NCBI GenBank assembly: GCA_000277445.1
Contig: AJWJ01000047.1
Location: forward strand, 1 to 64,000
DNA: 64,000 bases
Direction of reading: 5' to 3'
DNA from: Polysphondylium violaceum
Lineage: Eukaryota; Evosea; Eumycetozoa; Dictyosteliales; Dictyosteliaceae
A program made the position numbers and the translations under genes. This document shows, piece after piece, positions 39,017 to 52,695 of the stretch. The notes below the pieces were generated by a model. The model did not search any database and was not told the origin of the DNA. It worked only from the letters and a program-made list of their open reading frames with translations. Within the stretch, counting starts at the first letter, position 1, and every line of letters begins with the position of its first letter.

Positions 39017-40760
39017 TTAAATTTATATTACATGTATTGGGTTTAATAGCAACAACTAAAGATGTGTATAAATCAATTTGCCCTTTATATTTTAAATTTT
39101 CATATGATATATTTTGTTCTTCTATTTCTATATTACTACTATTTAAATTACTATTATTATTATTGTTTAATGTATATTGACTTGATAAAATGGGTGAAGA
39201 AATAGTTTGTTGTTGATGGTTGTTTGCTTCTCTATGATGATTATGATGATGTTTATCTTTTGGTTGACTATAATATCTAAGGATCTTTTTCATATCCAAT
39301 ATAAAATATCTCTTTTTCCATGATTTGTTTTTATTTCCTCGTTTTTTCATCCAACCTTGTTTGATGATACCACATGGTACTCTTTCTTGATCGTTATTAC
39401 TATTGTTGTTGTTATTGTTGTTGGACATTGATGATATTGATGTTGATGATGTTGATGATGATATTGATTCTTTACTATGATTATTATTATTATGACTATT
39501 ACTATTAATATTATTACTATTTACAAGATTATGATTATTGTTATTACTATTATTATTCATATTTAATAATAGGTTATTACTACTGTTGCCGCCGCTGCTA
39601 CTAGTTAGACTAGAAGTTGATGATGTACTTGATCCAAGTTGATTGGTCTGAGGTCTTTTAACTGCTTTAGTCCAAGAGGTGGGTGATGAGGTTGAATGTA
39701 TGAAATGATTTGATGGTGTTATAGATGTAGATGATGGTGGTGTTGATGAATAGGATTCTAAATGATGATGATTATGATTATGATCAGGTGTATCAATATC
39801 ACTACTATTGTTATTTATAGTTGGACTATTATTAATGATAGGTTGAGGTGGTGATGATGGTGATGTAGATTGAGCGGTTGTTGGTGATGATGATGTAGAA
39901 GTAGAGGTGGATGATGATGATGGTGGTGGTACATAGGTAGTACTAATTAAAATAGGGGCAGATATAAATGTATGCGAGGATTGATCATAGACACTATTGT
40001 TTACAAATGGATTACTCTTGAATCGTTTATCTTCATTAATGATCTTTTGAGCATTTACCATAAAGACACGCCATTCAAACACCAAGGGGGCAATGGTGGC
40101 AATGATTGATTGCAACTTGCTACCTCTGGCACTGACATCTAATCTAGCTACCAACAAAAGAATCTCACTCCAATTCATTGAAATCACACCGGTGATACTC
40201 ATTTGCACTTGATTCTGTTGAGCAAGTAGATGATTTTGTAATCTAGATCTAGCCATAATCGTGGATCTCTTGTTTTCAATCTTTAAATGATGTTTGGTAG
40301 CCACTGAAAGAGTGGTTGTTGTGTCTATGTCTACATTACCACCGAGTTCGACGACAATCTTTTCCAATACCATCTTCATACGTTCGATAAAGGTTGATAT
40401 CGATGATTGGTATGTCTCTAATCTAATGTTTCTCTGTGTAGGTGTTTCGGCAATCAATCGATCAAATGCACTCTTTAGCGTCTGATACTGTTTATCCATC
40501 AATAGCAAACTCTCAGAGTATGGTATATTTCTATTGTTTACATTCTTTAGATTTAAATACGAGATATCATAATAACTATTCTCGACGTCATAAGATGTCT
40601 TTATAATTGGTATAAATGATACAGACATCCATTCCTCTACATAGGCCGAATGTAATGTTAGAAAATCATTCTTTACATTATTCGTAGAACCCAATGTCGC
40701 TGTTGATGCTGTGCTTGCTGTTGTTGTTGTTGTTGTTCCAATTCCTGCACTTTCTGTCAT
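38844..40760 (-). CDS. PH-domain protein with conserved helical N-terminus
   Basis: A single exon of 638 residues. The N-terminal ~240 residues look folded and mostly helical (YVEEWMSVSFIPIIK, MNWSEILLLVARLD, FEWRVFMVNAQKI); I do not recognise the family. A Ser/Thr/Pro/Asn/His-rich linker of about 200 residues follows. The C-terminal PH domain starts at ~465 (IIKQGWMKKRGNKNKSWKKR, YFILD) and ends WHFSIDNSKSMDEWLLVL, with an Asn-rich loop of ~60 residues in its middle. Basic residues in the first PH strands suggest phosphoinositide binding at the membrane. A role in membrane signalling is likely but unproven. Confidence 0.82.
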
Positions 40761-41228
40761 TATATACTATTCCTATTACTATTATTATGATGATAATGAT
40801 TTATCTATTATTATATGTATAACTGTTTATGTTTTTTTAATCAAGAGGGAGGGATGTCGGGATGAACAAAATAAATAAATATATATATATATAATTTAAA
40901 TAAATATAAATCCCAACAAACAAATTGATGCTGAAGATGTTGATGTTGATGATGATGTAGACAATACTAACAACACGTTTGGTGTATGGTGGTGGTGACA
41001 AAATACTGATCGATTACACAGGCACAAACTCTGATAAGGAGGGGTGATTTCTTTTTTGCTGATTCAAAAAAAATTTAAAAAAAATAAAAAAAAAAATAAA
41101 AAAAATCTTAGAGAAAAAAAACGGTGGGAATATTTTGGAATGCTTGATGCAAACACCAATCATATTTCTTGTTTAGACTATAATAAATAAATATATAATA
41201 ATAATAATAATACTAATGTAAAGGATAT
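40761..41228. other. intergenic, no clear element
   Basis: Upstream flank of the PH-protein gene and downstream flank of the ComC-like gene. A/T runs at 41065-41117 and a (TA)n run at 40880-40892. No gene. Confidence 0.5.
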
Positions 41229-44200
41229 TTATTTATTTAAAACTTCTTTCATTTTAATAATTGGTGCTGCATATCTAAGCTTTTTCTTGTAAATTAAATA
41301 AGAAAGGAAGAATAATAAAATTAGGCCAGCACAAACAGACCCAATGATAATACCTATTAATTGAGTTTTACTTAATCCAGACTTACTCTTTGCACTACAT
41401 ATGGATCCTTGTTTATCAGATGCTGACCTAGTGTCGACTAATAAGGCGAAATCGGGATCCAGCAAAACATCTTTACCATAATATGGGATATTGATTCCAA
41501 CAAATGTTTGAGTATCTTTGTTATTGCTATTGCTTTCACTACTATTGTGATCATTTAAAATGACATTTGTTATTGATGTTATTCTTGAATCAACTTTACC
41601 AATATCAATAAATCTTGATCTCAGTGTATTCTTGTTGACTTGAATGACAATGTATTGGGAATCTGATGAATTATACCTTTCTTTATATGTACATGAATCA
41701 ATTTCATTGGATGACACTTGTGCAGACATGATCAATTGTAGAGTATTTGTAGATAGTTTAAAACTATATTTACCAAGTGAAATGGTATATTTCAATGAAT
41801 AGGGTAGCAAATGAATCAATTTGTTTCCAAATACAATATCTTTGGCTTGTGAATAGTATTCTAGAGTCACTGTAATATTTCCATCGCCAAATGATGAATT
41901 ATATTGATAGAGTCCCATTAAACCATCGTAATTTGTCTTTGAATCTATAGATTTATTTGTAAAGTACCAGGAGCTGAAATCATATTTCTCTACTTGATTA
42001 CCATTTAAATCCAATTCCTTGATACCAACAAATGAAATTAAACTTGAGAAAGATACACCAGTACCATTTATATTGGTATCTATATTGACATCTGGTCTAG
42101 TTTGATTAATATTTGGAGTGGTACCAACTATGACTTGTGATTGACAATCTCTTCCAGTCCACGGTTTTATACATATACATCCTTTGCCATCGACACAAAC
42201 ACCATTATTTGGTCCACCACAATCGCCAAAACATTGAATTGTTTCCTCTTTAAATGGTTGACCACTTGGTGTAATTGTAAGGGTATTTGATTGTTGTCCA
42301 TCAACTTGGACCAAAGCTAAAAATGCTTTCTTTAAATAACTGGCAACACTTATTTTAATATAAAGATTTGACCTTTCTAATATATCGACCTGTGAAAAAG
42401 AATCTTGATAATTGATTTGCAACTTTACATCTGAAGCTTGGTTACCTAAATGGTTGCCATAGATCCACATATCACCACCCTTGATATAGGTAATAAAAGA
42501 ATTTCCTTTTAATTGCGGGGCGAGTGGTGTAACATTGGTTCCAATAGAAATTGAATTTGTAAAATGAGTGTGACTCAATTGCTTAGAACTATATCCCTTT
42601 TGATTTAAAGCCTCATCTAATAGGCCATACATTGAAAAAAATACTGTTTCACCAAAAGCATATCCATAGGGAAAAGTTATAGATCCAGTAAATCTCCATA
42701 ATCCATCGGCAGAGGTTTGCTCAACAAAATCCAATTCAAGCAAAAGAACATCATTTCTACCATTTCTTTGGAAATAAACAGTTGGCTTATGACGCAATGA
42801 AATATTATTTGCATCAGACAATGCAATAGAGAATTGAAGAGATCTGTCCATAGTTTTTGTATGAATTGTTGTCGTATTTAATTGTAGAGAAAAAAGCTCA
42901 GGTGGGTAAATATCAGCCAAGTTTATAGAAGCAGCACATGAAACTACAATATTAAAATCCTCTAAATTTGAAAACTTGAGTAAAGGTGAAATCTTCCGAA
43001 TCTCTTGTAAATCATCATAATCAAATTCAGATAGATTACCATTGACATCCTCTAGTGATAGGTAAGCTATGTAATACTCTTGTATAAGACATTTGGAATG
43101 TTTAATTGGAAATGTAAACACATTGTCGTTGGTTTGACTAAATGTAAATTTATATCCCAACAAATCAACATTACTTTTGAATACAACTGTACCATTTTTA
43201 AAAGCATTCACACTTGGCTCCAATTCTATTGTCCATGACATCGTACTAGAGGCAACTGGATCATAGTTGAAACTTTTACCAGGATTCAAAGTAATTTGCT
43301 TGACCAAGGGTGGCATAATATCACCATCATTGGAAGATATTCTAAGTTGTGAGCCAGGTATCCAAGATATATCATCACTTGTAATTAATACATTTTTTGG
43401 TGCTACTATATAATAATTTACAACTTTGGCAATAGATCCAGCTTTCATTGTAAAGTTTGATTGATACAATTGCTTTTCAGGATTCCATTTAAGGATATTT
43501 AAATTTTGAACAAGAGTTGCTTGAGAAAATAAACTATTCTCTTGATTTAATATTCCAAATTGTAAACCAAATACTGGACTAGCATTGGATACATTCAAGT
43601 AGAGAGTATTTTCAACAGGACCATTTGATAAATCAACATCATTCTTTTCAAAGTCTATAAAAGTAATGTTTGAAATAGAGAATTGATAAAATGCAAACTC
43701 TTTGAAATTGGTAATCGACTCTGGCATTGCCATCATATTGTAGGTAAAAAAACTGGACGCTTTATCATAAATGGCAAATGTTTGGTAATAATTTATAGGA
43801 CTGTCCAACAAAACTTGATAGATACCATCCAATGCATGTCCCTGAACCAAATGTTGTTCATCAATAAATAAACTGCTGTCTTTTTGTAGGCTTTCAATTC
43901 TAGAGAAACCAGATAAGTTGTCAGTGATATGAATTGTGAGCATAACATTTGAATCACCAATATGTGTAAATACCATACTTTGTATGATTGGATATTCTTT
44001 ATCAACATTAAGTACATCTGCTACTTGGACGGAGAGAAGAGGGGAACTAAAACTATAGCCATCAATTTTAAAAGACATTCCAGATACTAGAGGAAAATAT
44101 TGAAAAGGAAATGAGACTCCGATATTAATGTAGGGCGAATGAGAAGCACGAGATTCAATTCCAAAAGGATATGGCATAAAAAACTCACCTGTCTGAGGTG

Positions 44201-45384
44201 GCCAGAATCTTATTGTAGGATCATATTTGCTACAAGTAAAAAAAACTACAGCCATTGAATTTTCAAAATTTGAATTTATTCCAATTACTTGCATGATACT
44301 GAATAGATCATTTGTTGGGACTGTGATATTGTAATTCAAACCACTGGAGTATTTGACAACTTTTTTGGTCAAGTCATCATAGTATTGCATAGAAGGGAAA
44401 TAGGAACCTACAAATGGAGTGTATGGAATATGAAGGTAAGTATTCAAATTTCCCTTTCTTGTCACCAACACAGAGGCATCATTATTCTCTGGAGTATTAT
44501 CCCAAATACCATTGACATAGGGCATATATCCATTGGTCTCTACCTTTATCGTGGCAGATGCATACAAAGGTCTAGAAACATTAAAACTTGTTTGTCCAAC
44601 AACAGTATTGAAAGCATATGAATATCTATTGATTGTATCCCTAGATGGGAAATCTATGTATAATTGAGTTTTGCCAAACACTGTCACAAAACTACAATCT
44701 ATCGGCTTATCCAAAGACCATGATGAGTTATGGGTAGGAACAGCCAATACCATGAAATGATTATCAATACCAATCCTGAAAAAAGATAAAGAATTTTCAA
44801 AGATACTTGGATCTGCTGCTATCGCTTTGATGGGTCTAACTAAATTATTTATTCTAATATGGGCCAATAACAATGGTCGAGCTTTAAAGTTTGACAAAGT
44901 TGATACCTTAAAAGGAGAGAGGACCTCTACTTGCAAAGGATAGGGTATTGGTTCGCAAGAAAATTCATATTGTTGACTAATTGCGGTATCACCAATTGTT
45001 ACAACAGATACATTAAATGTACCAAATGAATTTAATGGTGGCTTAAGAGTAATACTACACGAACCATCTGCTTTCTTTGATCCAAATCTATTTAAATATG
45101 CAGATGTTGGAATAGAAGGATTATCTACATTTAAAGTACATAATGTAATTTCATATCTAGACTCTATTGAAAATAAATGAGTAATAGTACAAGTTGAACT
45201 TGAATCTGGATAATAATTTGGATTTGCTTTATCCGATACCTCTGATTTCTTTACACTCGTTGATTCAACTAAACATATTTATATTTATATTAATTTTAAT
45301 TTCTTTTTTAAAATAAATTATCAAAGCTCAATTACCTATTGCTATCAGTAATAGACACAGTAATAGAATATTTTTAATCAACAT
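41229..45384 (-). CDS. ComC-like EGF/super-sandwich type I membrane protein
   Basis: Two exons, complement(join(41229..45268,45336..45384)), give 1362 residues. Exon 1 is only the signal peptide (MLIKNILLLCLLLIAI), as often in these genes. The ectodomain is a chain of beta-sandwich repeats of roughly 100 residues with many N-glycosylation sites. It continues with an IPT/TIG-like unit, an EGF-like Cys cluster near 1030 (CFGDCGGPNNGVCVDG) and the ~200-residue beta super-sandwich domain known from ComC. One membrane helix (about 1313-1335, GIIIGSVCAGLILLFFLSYL) and a 25-residue basic cytosolic tail finish it. ComC-type proteins act in cell-cell communication in social amoebae; which member this is cannot be told. 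It shares its C-terminal module with the gene at 49049. Confidence 0.85.
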
Positions 45385-46026
45385 TATATAACTATGAATA
45401 TAAGATGTTAAAGTGTCATTTTTAGAAACTTTGGATTTCTTTAACAAAAAAAAAAAAATAAAAAATAAAATGAAATAAAAAAAATCAGATATTTTCGGAA
45501 TTTTAGAAACATTCATATTCTTTGTTCAAATAAACCAACTTTATCGAATCTAAATTTATTTGAGGGTTAATTTGATGAAAATGAGTGTGGTAAAAACATA
45601 AGTCCTCAATTTATAAAGTGGACGAGTTGCATATAACTCTGAAAAACATCAATATCATTATTATATACCTATTTAAATAGAAATAGAATAATTTAAATAG
45701 CTGACTATTGAAAAAGAAAATAGCAACGAGGAAAAAAATTTTATAAAGATTTTTTTTTTTTTTAAAAAAAAAAAAGTTTGATTTTTTGCTTGCAAAACCA
45801 TCTTTCTTTTGTCTACCAATCACCTTTTGTTGTAATATATCTCTTTCATTTGTTTTAGGGTCTTATTGTTATATATAATTTTTATATATACACATTGTAT
45901 TATTATTATTAAATCTAAATTTACACAAAGATTTACACCCCTTCACCCCCACTTTTTTAATTTTTTTTAAAAGATATATAGAGTCACACGATAGTTAAAA
46001 GCTTAGATTTATAATAGAATACCGAT
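45385..46026. promoter_or_regulatory. divergent promoter region
   Basis: Between the ComC-like gene (-) and the BAR gene (+). A run of about 15 T followed by about 12 A (roughly 45749-45776) can form a perfect A/T hairpin. T-rich stretches at 45950-45970 precede the BAR start by about 60 bases. No specific factor site recognised. Confidence 0.5.
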
Positions 46027-47735
46027 ATGTCTAAATTTACATCACTCTTGAGAAAGAGTAGCTCAGTTAATCTAAATAATGGAGGGGATCATTCAAATGG
46101 TACTAGTCCAGATTCATCATTACATACACCTTTTGGTGATATAACTAATGAGAGAGTCATTGAACCAGATGAAGTTAAAACCTATGAAAAGAATTTAAAT
46201 GATACTAAATCTTTACTTTCAGATCTAATTAAAAATGCAAAAGTATTCTTTGAAAAAGGTGAAAGTATGTATATCTAGATATCAACAACAATATCTTTTT
46301 GTTTAATGATATAGTATATCTAATCAATGTTTTAATTTTAAAAAAGGTTTTTCAAAGAATCAAGTTAGATGGTGTCAATCATTTTCAAAAGATTATGAAA
46401 AATCAACCAGTCATTCAAATAGTGCACAAAATGTTATTCAACAATATCAACAACAACAACAACAAGAAGGTTCTGTTGATAACAATGTTGGCTTTACTAA
46501 AGCATTGGAACAATTCTCTTCATCTATTACTAAAACTGCTGGTTTTGAATTAGATTTTGTAATTATTATTATATATATATATATATCCTCAGAGTAAACT
46601 AATTTATACTAATATACATTATAAATATTTATACAGTCTAATAGTGTAATGGAAGGATTTATTAAACCAATACAAGGATTAATAGCAATTATTGAAGAGA
46701 AAAAAGTATATAGAAAGAAATTTGATAAAGCATTTACAGAATATGATAATATCATTGGTAAAATTAAGAATCAACAAACTGCAAAGAAAATTGATATCCT
46801 TAAACTTTATAATGTATTTATATAATTATATTAAATCATCATTCATCATTGGATATTAACCTTTAGAATTCAACTATTTAGTATGAAAGAGAGAAATCTA
46901 AATTAAAATCCAATTATGAAGCAGTTAAAGTAGAATACATTCAATTTTTAGTTGATACACAAAATCGTATGCATACAGATTACATTGATATTCTTTGTAG
47001 TCATTTTGATTCATTATCATTGTTTAGTGGTAATGCATACACAGAATATGCTGGTATTAAAACCTATATCGATAGTTTAAGAACTTGGTGTTTATCTGAA
47101 CAAGAATTCTTTCAAAAAGATGTTAAAGAAAGAGATGAGAAACGTCTCTATGAATTGGCAAGAGAAGAAGATGCTAAATATCAACCAATTGTTGATGTAT
47201 GTATATTTGTATTAATTACTAATTTAATCTCCATTTATATTAATATACCATAACTTTATTAATCACACTTTTAGTTATTAATTACACCACCATTTTATTT
47301 GATGAAATTAATGAATGATGTAAGAAAGAATGAATTATTTCCACCACCTTTACCACCCAATACACCAAGCAATTATGTACCACCAGTTCCAATACCATTT
47401 GTACCAAATTTAGTTAGGTTGTTTGAAAGTAGAGCAGAGATGTCTACTGTTTTATGTCATATGGTTTCATCAGATTTACCAAATATCTCTGTGCAAGGTG
47501 TTGTTTTAGGACAAGATGTTATTGGTTGCGAATTTGTTGAAGAATGTGCTAATTTAATCGCTGTACCATATATGAAATATTTATTTGATCAATCTATTAC
47601 AAATATCGTTAGTTTTAGTGATAAATATAGACCTTCATCTCAACAAGGTATCGATAATTTAATCATGGAATTTAATTATATAATGAATATATTTAAAGAT
47701 TCCATTGAATATTTACCACCGTAAGATATCTATTA

Positions 47736-47781
<46 letters not shown>

Positions 47782-48456
47782 TTTATATTTATTTTTATTT
47801 AGAAATAGAATACTAATACTATTATTACCAATAATACAAATATTAGACCATTTAAAAAAGCATCACTTGAAATTAAAAGTGGATTACATAAATTATCACC
47901 ATCATCAAGCCATCCACCCATTGGTTGTTTCTTGTTGGGTAGAGTATTTGCACCATGCGTAAGAAGTCCACACACTCATGGATTATTTAATGTTATTCCA
48001 TCTGATCAAGCTTTGGAAGCTTGTTCATTTTTATCTAGTATGTTTTATTATCTTGGAGGAAATCAAAACTATATTTCCTCTCAAATTGGTTCGGCTCAAC
48101 TCAATGACACTCTTAATGCCTGGAAAGACACTTTGAATCAATTTTTTGAAAGTGTCCAAAACTCTGATCTCACTGAATGGGATCCATGTGTTAGCCTCCA
48201 AGAAACCTATTTGACCGACATTCCAATTATTAAGCAATTCCTCAAACAACATTACTCATCCATTTCGAACTCCTATCTCTCTAGAAATGATCGTGAAATT
48301 GTAATTCAATTCTCTGCCGCTCTTGGTCAATTGGAAGCTGATGATCCTCCCTCTGAAAAGCATTCAAAGGTGCAACACAACTTACAATCCCCTTCTGAAG
48401 AGTCGACAACTACCACCACAACCACCAATGCAACACAGGTCTCTGATTCTGAATAA
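46027..48456 (+). CDS. BAR-domain protein with RasGAP-like domain lacking the arginine finger
   Basis: Six exons, join(46027..46264,46347..46558,46637..46813,46882..47196,47275..47720,47847..48456), give 665 residues. Residues ~40-290 form a BAR domain of the ACAP/ASAP sort (KSLLSDLIKNAKVFFEKGE, VRWCQSFSKDYEKS, EKKVYRKKFDKAFTEYD). Residues ~310-590 resemble a RasGAP fold: LVRLFESRAEMSTVLCHMV, FVEECANLIAVPYMKYLFDQ, the SIEYLPP turn and GCFLLGRVFAPCVRSPHTHG. The segment where RasGAPs carry the FR-x-N-S arginine finger reads VVLGQDVIGCEF, so catalysis by the classical route is unlikely. The last acceptor (47846/47847) was chosen because two nearer AGs put the RasGAP end out of frame. It probably links curved membrane to Ras-family GTPases. 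Confidence 0.78.
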
Positions 48457-49048
48457 ATAATAGTTCATTATCTTCTTGTCATAATTTTGTTTTGTTTCCT
48501 TAAAAAAATCTCTAAGCTCGGAAATTTTATGTGTGAAACAAAGACAGGCACTATCTCAACAATTTACATATACCTTTTTTATGAGAGAAAAAGGGTTTTT
48601 GCGGCATGCACAAAAAAATTTTAAAGTGTTCTGACTCTTTTTTTATGTTATGATTGTCGTTTTTTTAGATATTTTCTAGGGCGATAAGCAGAAATACCCC
48701 TCTCTTGTCAATAACGGTTGTGATTGCTTTTTTTTTTTGAATTGTTTTTTTGAAATTTTTTGGCCGAAAAAAAGGCTGCAAAATCATTCGATTACCACCA
48801 GCCCATTATTTTTTAAAACTTAAAACCCCCCCATCTCCCAGAAAAGAAACTTGATGAGATTAAGAATCACATTTTTTTTGCTCAGAAAAAAGACTCTGAC
48901 ATCTTGTTTAGAGGTTGAAAAACTATTATTTTTAAAACTACAAATCTATACTCAGATAAACAACAGAGATAGATTTAGATTCATTGTAAAAATTACTTGT
49001 TACTATATCATATCATATCATATCATTAGTTTTGTTGTTTTTTAAAAA
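48457..49048. other. intergenic, no clear element
   Basis: 3' flank of the BAR gene and promoter of the LRR/ComC-like gene. Several T runs (48728-48760) and a TATCATATCATATCAT repeat (49006-49026) shortly before the start codon. No gene. Confidence 0.5.
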
Positions 49049-52000
49049 ATGATTAAATATATATCTATAATCATTTTATTGTGTTGTATATTTTATATCA
49101 ATAAAGTTGAAGGTGTAAATGATAGTTTGCCGTCAAATCAAAGTAAGGTCCTAAATAACATAAAAAACTAAAATAAAAAATCGATATTCAATCCTAACAC
49201 TAAATTGTTTTTATCAATAAAAAGGAAACAATTTAGCCACTCTTATAAGTATATATCAATTGGAGAGTGTTTATTCGAACTCATTAAACTATTGTACAAA
49301 TACCACTTTTATAAAATGTAATACAGCTTTGACAACTGTCAGTGAAATGTATGTATTGTTCAATAATAATAGTTATACAGAGTAAAGTTACTAACTCCTG
49401 CTACTCTATAAATAAAGAAAATTAAAAGGAAATGGGGCAACTATTCTTTCTCAAAATATTTTCTCACCATTTAATAATTTAGTTACATTGTAAGTGTTGT
49501 CGGATATATTATTATATTTTCATTTCTCCTAATATCTTTACAATCATATCTCTATAGACAACTTTCAGATACATTATTAAGTGATGAGTTTTATAATGAA
49601 TTACCTATATCCATTAATAAATTGTAAATATCATCCTGTGTATAAATCTTATTCTTTTTATTATTAACAAGAACGTTAAATTATTTCATAGATCTATTTA
49701 TAATTCAAATATAACTACTTTACCAACTTCAGATTCAATCAGAACAATGTAAGTACAACTGTTTAGATTAAAAAGCATTTGATATCCTAACATGTTATTG
49801 ATAAATTCTCTTTAGAACTATGGTTAATGTCCCAATTGAAGATTCTTTAGATGCAGGTCAATTACATAATATTGACTCTATCTCAATTACCTATACAGAT
49901 TATTCTTTAATTAGAGGAGTTAATTTGACTCTAAATAATCCAAATAGACCAGAAAGATATACTTTTCCTCGTTATTTGTAACTATCATTGATTACAATTG
50001 TTTTTAATTTATGGATATTAACTTTTTATATTTTAGTGATATTCCAATCAATAGTTTTTATAATACATCAGCTTCAAATATAAACTCTAGTACCTTGTAA
50101 GAATATATATTTATTTGTTAAATCAATCAATTAAATATATATTAATTTATATTTTAAATATATAGCTTTATAACAATTGGCACAAAATGGGAGAGTCAAT
50201 CTTTAGCAAATTTAACATATTTAAATGAAACAATGGGTAGTATTAAATTTTCAAATTTTAATCAAGATTTAAAACCAGATATAGATTTAGATAAACTCTC
50301 CAATATTACAGCTAATCAATTTTCATTTTTTGGTGTAAATACTTTTATATCTAATGAATTAAGAAATAGTTTTCAATTTCCGAAAGAGCCCTGCCAAGCG
50401 CTGTAAGTTTTATTTATAATAATAAGATCCCCTTTTTTATCTCATTTTATTAATTCAAATTTCTAGGGAATTTAAACAAATTACAGGGGTTGTTGATAGT
50501 AATGGTGTATTTGATATTAGATTAAATCCAAATTTACAATATTTAACAATCTTGAATTCAAGTTTGAAATATGTACCAAATTTGGACCATTCATACAAAG
50601 TATTAGATTTTAGCTATAATGAATTGAGTGGACCACTTCCAACCAGTCAAAATATTATTCGATCATTGAAAATACTTTTGAAAGCTAATCAATTGTCTGG
50701 TGAAGTACCACAGGAATATTGCTTTTTATATTCAGATCTATCATACAACAAGTTGATTGGTGCTCTCCCAGATTGTTTTGTTTGCGCTCTAAAGAGTAAA
50801 ATGATAAAAAGATATTTGTTTGGAAATAATTTTAGTAATTATCAAGATACAAGTACTTCATTCCCACTTTGCTCAGGAATAACATTTACCAATCATTCTA
50901 AAAATGAACTCAATGCACCAATTATTATCAACGGTACAAATTTAGGTTGGAATTATGATGATGTGATTGGTTCAAATTATCCATTCACAATCCTATCAAA
51001 ACCTGAATTAGGATTTACTGTTTCAATTCCTAATTTACAAATTATATCAAATACTATCTCAGAAGGTCAAAATTCTATATTAAATGTATGTAAAGTTTTT
51101 ATATAAAAATGTATTTTCTAAATTAACCACCTTTCATATTGTAGGCATCAAAATATTTTTTAGAATTAAACTTTACAATTCCAAATATTCAAAAATCTAT
51201 TCAGCTAACAGAACCAGATTTGGTTATAGAGTCAATATTTGCTGTACGTCCTTATGTTAATTTAGGCTACACATTTATTATTCTTGTCAATGGAATCTCA
51301 ACCAAACAAGGCCAGACAGTTGCCAAGGTTGGAAACCTTGATTGTATAATTACAGAAATTTCATCAAACTTTATAGCTTGTATAGTGTATCAACAACAAA
51401 TGGCAGAAGGCGATTATTTAGTTACAGTCAGTTCGAATGGAAAACAAGATAGTATTAAATATACATTTATTAGATCACCTCCTTTTATAAGTGCATTCCA
51501 TCCCCCATCTAAAAAGGGTGGTGAGGCTATTTTTTGGGGTGACTTTGGAAATGATCCAACTCAAACACTCTATTTACTTGTTGGTGATGAAAATTGTACA
51601 AACATACATCTATTCAATCAATCAACATTGAGCTGTCAATTAAAGCCAGGTGATGGATTAAAACAAGTGATTGTTAATCTTAATGGAACCTCTTGGATAA
51701 GTTCAAAAACTTATTTCAATTACTTGGAAGACGAAAAAACTTGTACAAATTGTGATCATGGTCAATGTAACTATGGCCAATGTTTTTGCTATGAAGGTTA
51801 TGGTGGGGCCAATTGTAGTAACATTATCGATGCAGGTGTAGTTGAAAGAAACGAAAACACTGTTACCATTTCCAAAGATGATTATAAATTTGGATTCACC
51901 ATTGCGAATATAACAGAAACCGATTACAATGGAGTCATACAAAGGTCAGTTCCCCTTACAGGGTGGAAAATTACCAACGATCTCGGATACAAGTGGACCT

Positions 52001-52695
52001 ATGCAACTAAATTTGAAAAAGCAATCATTTCCTACACAATAGAGATGGTGAATGAAACTAAATCCGTCAATTTTGCAGGTGTAGAAATGCAATTGACACC
52101 CGGTACAGTCAAGCTAACAGCCAATATATCCAATTGGCAGTACTTGGGATCACTCAACACTATTCAAATGCAAGTGCAATCCAAAGTCTATTCACAAGAA
52201 AACCTCTCTGTCCCAGATAAATGTGGTAAACCAATGAGCTCACTTATTACCGCAGACACAGATCTCTCAACAACATCACTCAACTACATCTCTATTGGCA
52301 TTGGTAATAAAGTATTTTATGGAAAATTTATTGATCGAGTTTTGTCAGATGGTAAGCCAACCTTTGCCCGTGTAACCATGAATGAAAAAACCAACTCATC
52401 CATCACGGTATCAATCAATTTACCCTATTGCAAAGAATGTATCATTGATCCCGATTTCTCTGTGCTCGTCTCTGTGAATCAAGTGGATGAATGTGGAAAT
52501 GAATTACGAGCCTCAAAAAAATGGGTCATTCCCATCGCCGTTGTATTCTCGATTGTTGGGGCAGCCATTATTACCGCACTCGTTATTGTATATCTTCGTA
52601 AAAAGGTATATCTCTCATTCTCTCTCAAAAAAGGTATTGTCATTGTGAAAAAGAGAAAATCCACTTCCAAGAGCGAAGGTTCTCGTATGCGTTAA
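49049..52695 (+). CDS. leucine-rich repeat, TIG, EGF, super-sandwich membrane protein (ComC/Tgr-like)
   Basis: Ten exons: 49049-49142, 49225-49348, 49418-49489, 49558-49623, 49692-49748, 49816-49977, 50037-50096, 50166-50402, 50467-51085 and 51145-52695, giving 1013 residues. Seven successive introns (after exons 2 to 8) are phase 2 and most split a Leu codon, so each small exon carries one repeat-like unit. A signal peptide opens the protein. Leucine-rich repeats run to ~residue 330 (YKVLDFSYNELSGPLP). TIG-like sandwiches, an EGF cluster at ~696-720 (CDHGQCNYGQCFCYEGYGG), the super-sandwich domain, one membrane helix (~957-980) and a Lys-rich tail follow. The plan is that of social amoeba receptor-like adhesion proteins. 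It may function in cell recognition; no kinase domain is present. Confidence 0.83.

Noticed and set aside
47803-47962. Alternative reading of exon 6 of the BAR gene starting at 47803
   Set aside because: It stops after about 50 residues of repeat-like sequence, whereas the acceptor at 47847 continues the RasGAP-like fold in frame.
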